From NCBI GenBank assembly GCA_011634665.1, contig WAEK01000001.1:3284001-3348000 (forward strand): 64,000 nucleotides of DNA, read 5' to 3'. This document shows, piece by piece, positions 53,901 to 64,000 of this stretch (the first letter of the stretch is position 1; the number at the start of each line of letters is the position of its first letter). The position numbers were made by a program, and so were the translations under genes. The stretch is from Mortierella sp. BCC40632. Its lineage: Eukaryota; Mortierellomycota; Mortierellomycetes; Mortierellales; Mortierellaceae. A model generated the notes under the pieces. The model saw only the letters and a program-made list of their open reading frames with translations, was not told the DNA's origin and did not search any database.

Positions 53901-55374
53901 TGTGTGAAATTTGGATCTACGATCTGCAACATCCTTGCTCCATTTACTTTTCTATCTTTCCTAGCCACGCTTCAGCAGAGATTGAGGGGATTGGTGCGAG
54001 CTTAGAGTCCAAGCCATCTTATGGCGCAATGTTAAAACAACAGCTAGGGGCCATAGGCTGATAACATCTCATTGTTACTGTCCACAATAAACAACCGAGT
54101 GGTTCCACAGTACCCTGGCACAACATCGACAGCCAAAGATTTTCTTGTCGTCAACATATTACCGCTAACCCTTCTTCTCATTTGCAGCAACACATACCAG
54201 AAACCAACCCAACATCAATGTTGTACTCAAAGAGAGCTCCCTTGCTCACCATTTTAGTCAGTGGAGAAATGAAGAAAGAAGACACGAGGGATTGTCACGT
54301 CACTCATCATCTGCGCCACTGTCCTTCCACATCTCTTTATTCTACTAGGAGCCAAAGGAGTTGCTTTGGTTACCATCTTATCCTCGGTGTATGGTGCAGA
54401 CTATGTCATTAGCGCAACGGTCTTCGTTTTGATGGACTACGATAGGTATCCACTCTCTCCATGAAGTTGGATAGCTGAAAACTATCCTGCGAGACAGGGA
54501 GCATTGGATTGGTAATGATATTTCTATTCGTTTTCCAAGCCCACGAGCAATGAAGAGTCTATACAAACAAAAGGGTCATGCTAAAGTCGAAGAACTCTTA
54601 GTTATAGACTTGAGTCCTATTGGTGAAGATACAACGCCTTCCAAAGTCCTTGTGTCGTTGAAAGGTCTTTTGCAGCTGCTGAAAGCGAGTCCTCACTGGG
54701 AAGCAACAGCAGAACCCTATTCTCCACGGACGAGACTGTTTATGAACTTTAACGGCCTCCAGTATCTTTATGCACAATGCCTCTCGTGCGACTGACAGTT
54801 AGGAAACGACCCACCCGCACACGTTCGATGTCTTGTGTACAAGAAATACATGGGAATGTGTGGATGCCCTCCTTCAACGCAGATGAGGGTCGTCCTCCCA
54901 TGTTGAATAGAGATTCATTACTGCTGTGCGAGGGACTTGGTGAGCTAGGATTGCTCCGCCATGAGCCATCACATGGACATCAATCCTAGACGAGCACTTG
55001 GTGAAGGAGGAGAGGGGAGCCCAGGTAAATGAGGGAAAATACCTAAGATACCAAAAGCGCGTCTCATGTATTGAAAGCGCGAAGGCTGGAGGCAAACCGC
55101 ACCTCTATTTTTCATTCTTCCTCCGAGATGCAAAAAAGACAACATTTAGTGTACCCACTGCTCAAAGCACATTCGATATTTTATATTCCCTAGTCATTCT
55201 TTATTCTCTCTTGGAGTGGAGCAAACCAACAGAGTCCTCAGTGTTCACTGCACTACTCACCCTGTATCTTAGGTTCACCTTGACTGTCGATAGACCTGTG
55301 AAGTAAGATGCGAGAAGTCAAAGCCTCATTGTAGATTAGTTTCTCTCGGTACCGTAGAAACAGTTGTCCTTGCG
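53901..55374. other. Duplicated non-coding DNA upstream of ML gene 3
   Basis: No gene recognised. Pieces match 44700-46600 of unit A, in the same order, with many indels. Frames of 60-100 codons occur but are not shared with the unit A copies. Confidence 0.45.
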
Positions 55375-55382
55375 TATAAAAG
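55375..55382 (+). promoter_or_regulatory. TATA box of ML gene 3
   Basis: TATAAAAG in TGCGTATAAAAGAGGCC, 124 bases before the ATG, the same spacing as for ML gene 2. Confidence 0.7.
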
Positions 55383-55498
55383 AGGCCACCTATCCCCCTT
55401 TCTCCAAGTCTTTCTTCAGTCTCTCCATTACCTCTCCACAGCCTCACCACATTCCTTCACTCTACTCTCTCTTCCACTCTCACTCCAAGATCCACACC

Positions 55499-56133
55499 AT
55501 GAAGTTCATTGCTACTTTCATTGCTGTCGCCGCTGTCGCATCCTCGGCCCACGCTGTAAGCTGTGCTAACGGCCCTACCCAGTTGGCTCTGTCGAGCTGG
55601 ACCTCCGATCCCTCTCCTCCATGCATTGGAAAGCAGCTCTGCGTCACTGTCAAAGGTGAGCTCAGCGAGCCAATCATCGAGGGTTCCACGCTCGCCATCG
55701 CTGGGCGCTACCTCAACCGCCTGGTCTACACCGACAACCATGATCTCTGTGGCCTTCTTGCTGCTCAGGGTACACCATGCCCTCTCCCTGCCTCCACGAC
55801 CGAGGCCAAAGTCTGCGTTACTGTCAAGCCCAACGCTCCCCCAAATGTATGTTTTCCTAGTTATCGATCACTGCAATAGGAAGTGATGTATAAGAGGTAT
55901 CAAAGATCATGTTCTAAACGTTTTCCTTCACTTTCCACAACTAGATTGCTGCCGATGTTTACTTCACCGCTGTCAACGGCGATGGAGGTGTGATCTGGTG
56001 CGAGAAGACAGGTCAGTAGAAGCAAATTTGACTACAGTTGATATTTCAATCTCTGGGGTGAGTTTCCAAGTTACTGATGATCCAATCTCGTTATCTGTCG
56101 ATTTTAGCTGGCGTCAAGGTCTCGAACTGTTAA
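55499..56133 (+). CDS. Small secreted ML-domain (NPC2/MD-2-like) protein 3
   Basis: Three exons (55499-55846, 55945-56011, 56108-56133) give 146 residues. Signal peptide MKFIATFIAVAAVASSAHA differs from that of ML2 at two residues. The mature chain keeps all eight cysteines and the ML pattern: SDPSPPCIGKQLCVTVKGEL, EPIIEGSTLAIAG, DNHDLCGLLAAQGTPCPLPA and IWCEKTAGVKVSNC. Compared with ML2, about 25 of 97 mature residues in exon 1 differ, and the introns have also drifted. Same likely role: secreted lipid-binding protein. It is the only intact ML gene in unit B. Confidence 0.78.
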
Positions 56134-56369
56134 AGAAAGCGAACTATTTAGACTCGCTGGATCTGAAGGATGACATTCCTTTAATCGAAAGTGGCAAGGA
56201 GAGTTCAGTGTTGTCTACAGATAGTATACTAAGAAGGAGAGAGAATAATCAGCACACATTAATAAAACAGGCACTTGTGTCTGCTATGGTCAAAAGTGTG
56301 ACAGAGGGACTGCACACAATTGGATCAAAAAGTCTGCCATACTTCTATTCTCTTTCATCTGTTTTTTTT

Positions 56370-56668
56370 TGTAATGCTTGAGTTTGTACCATGGGTATCG
56401 ACATACTCATTAGAGTACATCTTGGTAAGATCTCTCAATCTAGTCTTGGTGCTAACAGTATCCATGATAGTGAGTGACTATTCTGCTCACTCGTATGATG
56501 CCAATGTCTCCAGTCTTCTCTACTCTAGAGCGAGTCTCAGACCGAAAGCTCTTTGCTGATTCAACTCTGTCAACACTTATTGTGTATGGTAAAGAGCAGC
56601 CAGAATCACTCAATGAAGGATCAACAAATTCATTTCTAGCCTGGAGAACCTCAAGCATCAGATCCTAA
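56370..56668 (-). other. Unusually well conserved block, unit B copy (possible exon)
   Basis: Partner of 47780-48075. Here the minus-strand frame reads RNEFVDPSLSDSGCSLPYTI; the visible changes between copies (S to C and D to S) alter the protein, so conservation at protein level is not shown. The upstream minus-strand frame found in unit A (at 48309) is deleted here. Confidence 0.35.
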
Positions 56669-58625
56669 TGTCTATACATCTTCACGCAGATCCAGTGTTA
56701 GGTGGCCTCAGTTCTCAAATGAGGAGACAAGGCGTAGGAGCATGGAAATGCTCTTGTGCCAATCTACTTCACTCTGTGGTGCACCCATGATGTGGTCGAA
56801 GGTGTGCGCCATAAAAGACCATCGGACGAAACCTATGGTATGCTCATATTGCTGAGCTGGGTGTGTGTGTGTGTGTGTGTAAAGAATGAGGGTTCTTCTG
56901 CTGACCATCCGTATAGATATTGAAGACCATTACCAGAGATTGAATTGTCCTTTGCTTCTCATTTCACTCTTTCTGTCACCGTTCCTCAGGTTCCTTGGTA
57001 CTCTGTGAGCAGGTATCACCTTGACGGACAAATTCTTTGTTGAGTTCCACAAGCACAGCAGCTAGAATGGATTCCTCTCCTCCTTCCCTCCTCCTTCCCT
57101 CCTCCTTCCCTCCTCTTCCTCTCCTCCTCTCCTCCTTGTCTTTGCTGGTGAGCAGAGCCAATGGAGACTCTAATTGTTTTCTCTTGGACGAGTGTTGTGG
57201 TTGGAGGACAGGGTATAGACTGGAGCAGTGTCTGGTGAAGAGTTCAAACATAGTAGATCTATGACGCGAAAGCAAAAGAGTAGACGGACAGGAAGACACC
57301 CAGTCGCGCCTACAAGATGGACAAGACGAGTTTGAGATACTACTTTCTTCGTGTATACCTGCGGATAGGATATTTGAGGGGAGTGCAAACGCAACTCAAA
57401 CATCCATGAAAAGCTCAATGTGGAGAAAGATTTAATGGAAAAAAAAAGATAAAATATGTTTATTCCCCGCTCTTGCCAATTGTGATTCGAACCCGGCATT
57501 GTGTTACTCTCCAAACGGCACAGTGGATAATACCGGCTATTCTTTTGGATTGTTTACATGGTGTGTCTACATTTAATGGGAAGAATCTCCCGTGGCAAGA
57601 GAAGGGGCGGAGGAGAGTCAAGATTCTATTTGGCTTTTCCAACAAAGCAATTGTGAGTTTACACACTCGCTCTGTATAGAACTCTCTTTCCTTTCGTTTT
57701 CTGTTGGACGATGGTCCTCCAACAGACTGATGTTGACACCGCCAAAAGCCGCGTGTTTTCTGAGCCACCGCGGACCTGCTGTACCTCCTTCTTTCAGTGT
57801 TTGTGTGCAAAAAAGAAGACACGCCGTGATACGGTGGAAAGAGTTCTCTCTTCCATCTGTTCAGTAAGGACTGAATAGTGCTGTGTGAAAGTAATGGCGG
57901 GACTCTGTTTGTTCAGTTCAGAGAGAGTGATGGCACGGTTTGTCAGTATATAAAGTTTTCACATGGATTAGGGGTCCCCGATGAGGTAGGCAAACTCGAG
58001 GCTACTGGAAATGGCGAGGCTTTGGTGTCAAGTAAAAAAATGCCGAGCCTTTGGTCAGGTCATGGCTCCATATGACTGCATACGAGCCGTTTGGCATTTT
58101 GAGACGTAGGTCTTAAGAATCTGTAGAACACAATTGTTTGCTCTTCTACAGACTTTTGTGTTTTCCCAAGGGTCAGGTAGTTAGATGACTAAACGGTATT
58201 CTCTACCACTGTAGACTCTGCCTCTTTCTGCTCTGTGTATGTTTGAATGTTTGTGATTGTGTGATCAGAAAAAGTCCTTGAAATCCTTTCGTCTAGCAAT
58301 GGCAAGTGTCTGACCTCTATACACTTCCCATCTAAACCGCCTGTGAAATCGTTATTCATGATGTGAAAAGACCCACATGCCAAAGCATGGATGTTTGGTA
58401 AACCTCACCCACTCTCTATTCTCCTCTTCAAATCCCAAATCACAAAGCTAGGTTGTTCGCAGTTTAATAGCTGGTCATGAACAGGTGAGCCGGTAGAAGC
58501 CATATTTCAATCAAATAGATCCAAGAAGGTCATTGAGTTTATTTACTTGGTAAGCTGTCTCTATTGGTGGCATGCATTCCAAATGTATTACATCCTCTGC
58601 AGTTTTCAAAAGTAGAAGCATTATT
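56669..58625. other. Duplicated non-coding DNA, downstream of the kelch gene
   Basis: No gene recognised. It includes a (TG)n run near 56861-56880 and a C/T-rich minisatellite with unit close to TCCCTCCTCCT near 57078-57140. A minus-strand B-box-like GGGTTCGAATC near 57485 has no paired T stem, so no tRNA is called. 58166-58625 has no counterpart in unit A. Confidence 0.4.
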
Positions 58626-61600
58626 CTAGTGTTGCCTCCGAGCGTTCTCAATCTCTTCAATCATTTGCTCATACTCCTTCAGCCTTGATGGACTGCGATC
58701 ATTGAACGAGCGGGTATCTGTTGTGCCGTTGTGTTGCTTGGTATTAGCGTTTCCATTTGTCCCCTTGGACATCCCTCCATACTCATATCCATCTCCATTA
58801 CTGTACACCTCTGCTCCTGCTCGGTAGTTGTTTCCATTGCCATAATACGGTTGCTGTTGTGGTGACGAATCCTGCTGTCGTCCTGGGCGGTTCGGAGAGG
58901 GCGTCTTGCGAGTGCCGCCATTGGCCCCATGGGGCGATGGAGAGCCTCGATTGCTGGACCCTGAAGATGCTGGTGCATGTTTGTTCCAAGGAACCTTCAG
59001 CATCTCAAGCTCGCGTGTGATCGAATCCATTGAATCACGATAACTGGATGGATTCGAGTCGTCCACTCCATTGACTTCACCCATAGAGTGTTGTCCTCCG
59101 CGACCACTGCCATATTGATGATTATGCTGAGATGAATCGGTCGCGCTCACATCGTTGTACTGATAGAAATCATTGTTGTCATATTGGGGCGATGAAGAAC
59201 CACGTCCGTTATGCTTGTATCCGCCTGCTGCAAGCTTGTTACCGTCGCCATGGCTGTTAAGCGCGCGGTGCGAGGGTGAGAGAGACGAGTTGACGGATGC
59301 AAGCTGATGGTTCAATTGCTGCTGAACTCCAGATAGACTGGTAGAGTTCAGGGGTGAGTTTGGATGGCTGCCATCGGGAAAGGTACTCTGCATATCCTCC
59401 AGAAGCAGCATCACTTTCTTCTCTGAATCTTGAAGTCGGGCCTCTAGGACAGAGTTATCGCCTTCAAGGATTTGAATAGTTTCTTGTGCCTTTCGCAATT
59501 GACTCTGCAATTCCACACGCTCAGCCTCCAGCTTGGCTGCTGATTCCGCACTGGCTCCACCTGTCTTGCCGGAGGCGGCCGTCACAGCAGCAGCCTGGGA
59601 CTGAAGGGTGTGATCCAATTGAGCTTCAAGCTGTTCGTTCTCCTCTTGTGCTCGCTGAAGCTCATGTTGTTTCGCCTGAACCATCTCTTGGGCTTGATGA
59701 ACCTCGTTCACGAGGCGTTCCACATCTGCCTTAAGTTGCATCTCCTGAGCATGAGCTTTGGCCTTGATCTTGCCAGCCTGTTCTTGGACTGACTCGAGTT
59801 CTTCAGAGATGGCTTCATTCAGAGTCTCCACCTCCTCGATTCTCTCTGTCAGCGATATCACCTTCTGTGACAGGTCTGCCGCGTGCATCTCTGCCTCTAC
59901 AAGGCGACCCTGGTGTTCGCTCAATTGGGCTCCAAGGTCGCGGCGTTCTTCATCCCAATGCGCTTGAAGGGTTTGGATCCGACTCTCTCCTCCAGTGGAT
60001 GATGGCTGGGTTCCAGTATTACAACGAGAGTGCTCTGCACGAAGTGTATCCAGTTCATTCTCCAGCGAGTCCCTTTCCTCCAGTGTCATTGAAAGATCAT
60101 TCTTAAGCTTTCTCAAAAGAGTTGCCGTCTTTTCAGAGTGTTGGTCAGATACCTGACGTTGGGAATCGAGTGCATCCTTTTGTTGTCTCACGGTGATGAG
60201 AGTTTCTTCCAACTCCTGTTCCACCCTACGCAGTCTTGATTCGGCTTCCTTCGCTCTGCTTTCCATCGATGCAGAAAAGTCGCCCGAGCCCCGAGAAGCT
60301 ACTTGGGCCATCACATCCTCTGCAATGATGCCCTTCTCTCTCATCACATCCATGAGCAATCCCGTACGGACTTCGTAATCCTCCAGCTCCTTCATCTTAT
60401 TTTCCAGTTCCTGTTCGACCTTACCGAGTTCATGCTTGAGTTCTGCTCCTGCTTGTCGTTCTTCAGACAGAAGCTTTTGGAGAGAGATCGTCTCGGCCCG
60501 GGCCTTCATCGAACTCTGCTCCAGTTTCGAGATTTCGATCATGGCTTCTGCCAAGTCTGTAGAAGACTTTGTCGCTGTAGCCTCGGTACTCTTTTGTAAT
60601 GTCTTGAGTGACTTGAGTTCATGTTCCAACTCAGACACCTTGGAAACAGTATTCAAGATTGCAATGCTGTCGTGTTTCCGCTCAGAGGGTGCAGAGGTTT
60701 GGGATCGTCCACGCGGGTTGAAGGCTCCAAGACCGTCCTCGACCAATTTCCGAAGTGTAATCACTTCATCCTTGGAGATCTGCCATCGTCCCTCCAGCTC
60801 TTCAACCTTGAGCTGAAGTCGCTCGGATTCTCCTTTATAGCGACTCAACTCACTTGAGATCTCAGCTCGGACCGTCTCCAACTTTTCGACCTTGTTCGAA
60901 GACTCATCACAGAGCTGCTCGGCTCTGGTTGCTCTCTCATTGGCTGCTGAGTAAGCTAACTGTGTCTTCTCAAAAGCCATCTGAAGATCCTCGATTTGCT
61001 GCTTTTGGTCTGTGATCTTCTGCATCAGTCCTGAAGACTGGGACTGGTGACCAGAGAATCCAGCTTGGCTTTCAGCAAGCTGAGCTGCATAGTCTCTCGA
61101 CTCGGCTTCAGCCTTGGCAGCTCGGCCGTGCAGAGATGTCAGCTCGGTCAAGGCTCTTGTATGGGCCAGCTGAGCTTGTTCAGCCAAGACTGAAGATCCA
61201 TGTGACCGTTCCTCGGCTGCCATGCGTGCAAGCTTCTCTTGTTGAAAGCCTTCCTGAGCCTTGGCAAATTGAACCTCGAGTGTCTCCAGTTCGGCAAGAG
61301 CATGAGTCAATCGCTTTTCGAGATCAACAGCTCGATCAGTCTCAATCCGGGCCAATGCACCTGGATCTTGTTGTGTATTTGAGAGCGAGGAGATCTTGGC
61401 CTTTAGATAGGCAGCTTCTTGAAGAGCACCTGTCCTGATCCGCTCCGCTTCCTTGATCTTGAAGGACGCAGCCTGAGCCTGTGTTGCAATGGACATCTAT
61501 CAAAAGTGGAAGAGTAAGCCAAAGAGCCATGATTAGTAGTGAGTAGTGAGTAGTGATTGGTGTTTTTTTTTTTTTTTTTTTTTTTAGTGTAGATCCCATT

Positions 61601-64000
61601 GCCCTCCTTACCTTGGCGCTTCTGAGCTCTTCCTTGACCTTAAGCAAGACCTTGGCCAGCTTCAGCTGATCGCCAGCCAACTCTTGGTTCTCAATCTCCT
61701 TCTCAAGATCAGCAAGCGACAGACGTCTCTCTTGTTGAGGTTGACCATTTGTATTTTTACGGGCCAGGATCACTTCTGCCACAAGCCAGTTCTCTCGCTT
61801 CCGTAATTGTGCCAGTTCCTCATCCTTTTCCTTCATTTGCAGATGGAGCTTCTCGTTCTCTTCCTGAGCGACTCCGACCCTCGATTCAAGAAGTTTGATG
61901 TTGGCTGCACCCATCACGACTGATGATTGAGGAGTTCCAGGAGGAGGTGTCGGGGTCGATCGGTTGAGGATTCGACTACTTGCAGTGGCGGGAGATGGTG
62001 AGCGACTTGTTTGTCCCGGTAGTTGAGAAGGAGTCTGACTCACAGGAGTGGTCTTTCTATCATTGACAGGCGCCGATGCAGTAGGTTCCTGTCCAGGCGG
62101 TGTAGGAGTAGATCTTGACGCCGGCGCATTTTGTCTCGTCGCTCCTTGAGTGGCTGTGACACCGGCAGTTGGAGCTGGTGGAGGTGGTACAAAAGAGTCC
62201 TGACTAGGAGTAGCTCGGGCTGCTGTAATAGTCGGAGTAGTGATGGCCTCCATTGCATACGGATTGAAGTCTTCTTGTGGATCAGGCATTCCAGCATTAT
62301 TGGGCATGACACTCATCGTCCGGCGGTCGAATCTTGCAGCTGTAGGACTGGTCTCACCGCCCATGAGAGGCGAGTTTCCTGGCATCTGGTGCAAGGTCCT
62401 GCGATTGGCAATAGGACTTCCTATTCCAGGCGGGGGCGTTGCCTCGACCGTTCCTCCATACGCGTTTTGGTAATCATCCTTCATAGTCTGTCTCCTTGCT
62501 GCCATACCCTGTCCTTCAGCCTGTCCTCCACTCTGGAAATTGTTGCTTGCTCCTCGTGGCGGAGGCGGTCCCACTGAAGTCATTGGACGTTGGCCAGGCT
62601 GAGAATTCATCAGCATGTTTGTCTGTTGCGAAGCATTAGAGTTAGCACCTGATCCAATCTTGTCTGCTCCAAACGTTGCCGGAGAAGCCGGTCGCTGTGT
62701 CATGGGTCTTTCAGGACGAGCGGGCCGATCAGGCCGATCAGGCCGACCAATCTGTACTTGTGAAGGGATACCGGGACTACGTGGGTCCGACTCGAATTCT
62801 TGTTCCTGCTGTGATCCAGCAGCAGAATTAATGGGATCTGCTCCAGGTTGAGCCCCAGCACCATGTCGGATTGGGGTAAGCTTTGCGGATGAGACTTGTC
62901 GTGGAGGTACAGCCACTGAAGGAGAATCCTGGAACCGAATCTTTGCTAGTATCGATAAAATGATGAATCATACCATGTAAATAATAAAGTTCACGCGAGC
63001 TATACTTGACCGAGAACTTTGTCAAACGTCAGGCGGGAATAACATACACAGCTCTAGATAGTGAACCAACGCAGGGTCTTCCATCCTGATTTGTTCAGAG
63101 TCTCCTCCAAGGATAAAGATCTTGTCCTTCACTGTGCACATGGTGTGTCCGCCACGAGGACTTGCGACAGATCCTACACTCTGGAATAAGTACCATCGGC
63201 GTTCTAATTGATCATTTAAAGTGAAACCATGTTAGGTCATCTTGGTCGTCCCCGGGTCAAGAACAGGATTGCGCCATTGACGATGATAAAAAAAAGCAGA
63301 AGAAGAAAAGAAGAACAAAAAAAAAAAAAAAAAAAGTAAAAAAAAAAAAAAAGAAAGAAAGAAAGAAAAAAAATGAGCAGCCGCACCATGTATCCTGAAG
63401 GCGTAGGCGTCGTTCAGTTCTGTTCCGTCGGGGCTGTTGCCTCCGAATACATAAAATACTCCGTCAACCATTGTGCATGAGTGTCCATGTCTTCCTGAAG
63501 GAAGGTACCCGGAGGCAGGGATCGGTGTCCAAGTCAATGCCTTAGTATCGAAGCACCAGATGTCGTTGTAAAAGTAATCGGCATCCGCTCCACCAAAGAC
63601 GTAGATCTTGCCATCATGGACCGCGGCACAGTGGCCAGAGCGCGCTGGCGGTGACTCGGTCTTGGGCTCAAGGACCTCCCAGCGCGGGTTCTGTGTAACT
63701 ACAAGAACAAGAAGAGCAAGAGATTTAGAGGTGTGAGCAAAATGGGCTGGCTCAATGCCTCGTGATGCTTCAATGGTACCTCGTTCGTAAAGGTAAACAA
63801 TAAACGTACTGGTCTTCATATCAAAAGTGAGAATGTCGCCAAGGTAATAATTGTCTACCTGGCCACCAAAAATGTACATTGCAGTCCCTACACTGCAACC
63901 TGAGTGAGAATGGCGAGGGGTAGGCAGCTGCCCATGAAGAGGCGGTCGGTTCCACTCTTTCCGAGCAGTGTGGAGCACATGCAAACTATTATCACACTGC
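58626..64000 (-). CDS. Kelch-repeat, coiled-coil cell-polarity protein (Tea1/Kel1-like), 5' end beyond the window
   Basis: Visible exons are 64000-63810 (partial), 63698-63387, 63203-63048, 62945-61612 and 61496-58626; all phases agree, giving about 1620 residues. The first part has at least four kelch blades, each with a G-G pair: PRHSHSGCSV...MYIFGG, ARSGHCAAVH...IYVFGG, GRHGHSCTMV...FYVFGG and PRGGHTMCTV...IFILGG. A Pro/Ser/Gln-rich linker follows (exon 4). Exon 5 encodes about 950 residues, mostly long coiled coil (Glu/Gln/Leu heptads) with a disordered Ser/Asn/Gly tail ending in a short helix (EYEQMIEEIENARRQH). The kelch-then-coil order is that of Tea1 and Kel1/Kel2, which mark growing cell ends and link microtubules to formins. 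The intron at 61497-61611 holds a run of about 23 T on the plus strand. Confidence 0.88.

Larger units (their letters stand above)
52550..61525. repeat. Segmental duplication, unit B
   Basis: The partner of 42480-51935, in direct orientation. It keeps the intact kelch/coiled-coil gene, ML gene 3 and an ML relic at 53640-53900. The right edge of similarity falls about 30 bases beyond the exon start at 61496, inside an intron. Because unit A has only part of the kelch gene, B is likely to be the ancestral arrangement at that end. Confidence 0.85.

Noticed and set aside
57460..57545. tRNA-like sequence on the minus strand with GGGTTCGAATC, also in unit A near 49130-49200
   Set aside because: The B box is good in unit B, but the T stem does not pair and the unit A copy has a changed loop. 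At best a decayed tRNA or SINE piece.

Overview
This is a nuclear window from a fungus. Genes are split by short GT-AG introns, and the families present are fungal or pan-eukaryotic: Cdc5/Cef1, App1, a Tea1/Kel1-type kelch protein, SelO/Fmp40 and a CaMK. A. The intron-rich style, the dense homopolymer tracts and an expansion of small secreted ML (MD-2/NPC2-like) proteins suggest an early-diverging filamentous fungus, perhaps Mortierellomycota. The phylum is a guess. Where gene models are given, exon junctions were worked out by hand and exon lengths summed to multiples of three.

Layout. 1-12.4 kb is gene-poor, holding one thioredoxin-like gene in DNA full of poly(A)/(T) and CT tracts. 12.5-28.3 kb holds App1 phosphatidate phosphatase (-), Cdc5 (-), a tRNA-Arg(ACG) (+), a 724-bp non-autonomous hAT-type element with perfect 126-bp terminal inverted repeats, a CaMK-type kinase (-) and a TLC-domain membrane protein (+). 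28.3-31 kb has no recognised gene. 31.2-40.7 kb holds an extended-SDR/NAD epimerase-like gene (+), an F-box protein (-), SelO (-) and a mitochondrial-type RRM protein (+).

42.5-61.5 kb is an old tandem segmental duplication with a unit of about 9 kb. Each unit carries two ML-gene positions and part or all of a kelch/coiled-coil gene. Unit A keeps two intact ML genes but only a broken kelch fragment. Unit B keeps one intact ML gene, an internally deleted ML relic and the intact kelch gene, which runs off the right edge.

The genes do not form one pathway. They are a mix of housekeeping functions (splicing, lipid phosphatase, mitochondrial AMPylation, signalling, polarity) and a local, evolving cluster of small secreted lipid-binding-type proteins. 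The most interesting signals are these. ML2 and ML3 have nearly identical promoters and signal peptides but strongly diverged mature domains. The hAT-type element has intact ends and an intact 8-bp target duplication next to a tRNA gene. The kinase gene seems to need a micro-exon with a non-AG acceptor. The thioredoxin-like protein lacks the CxxC motif.
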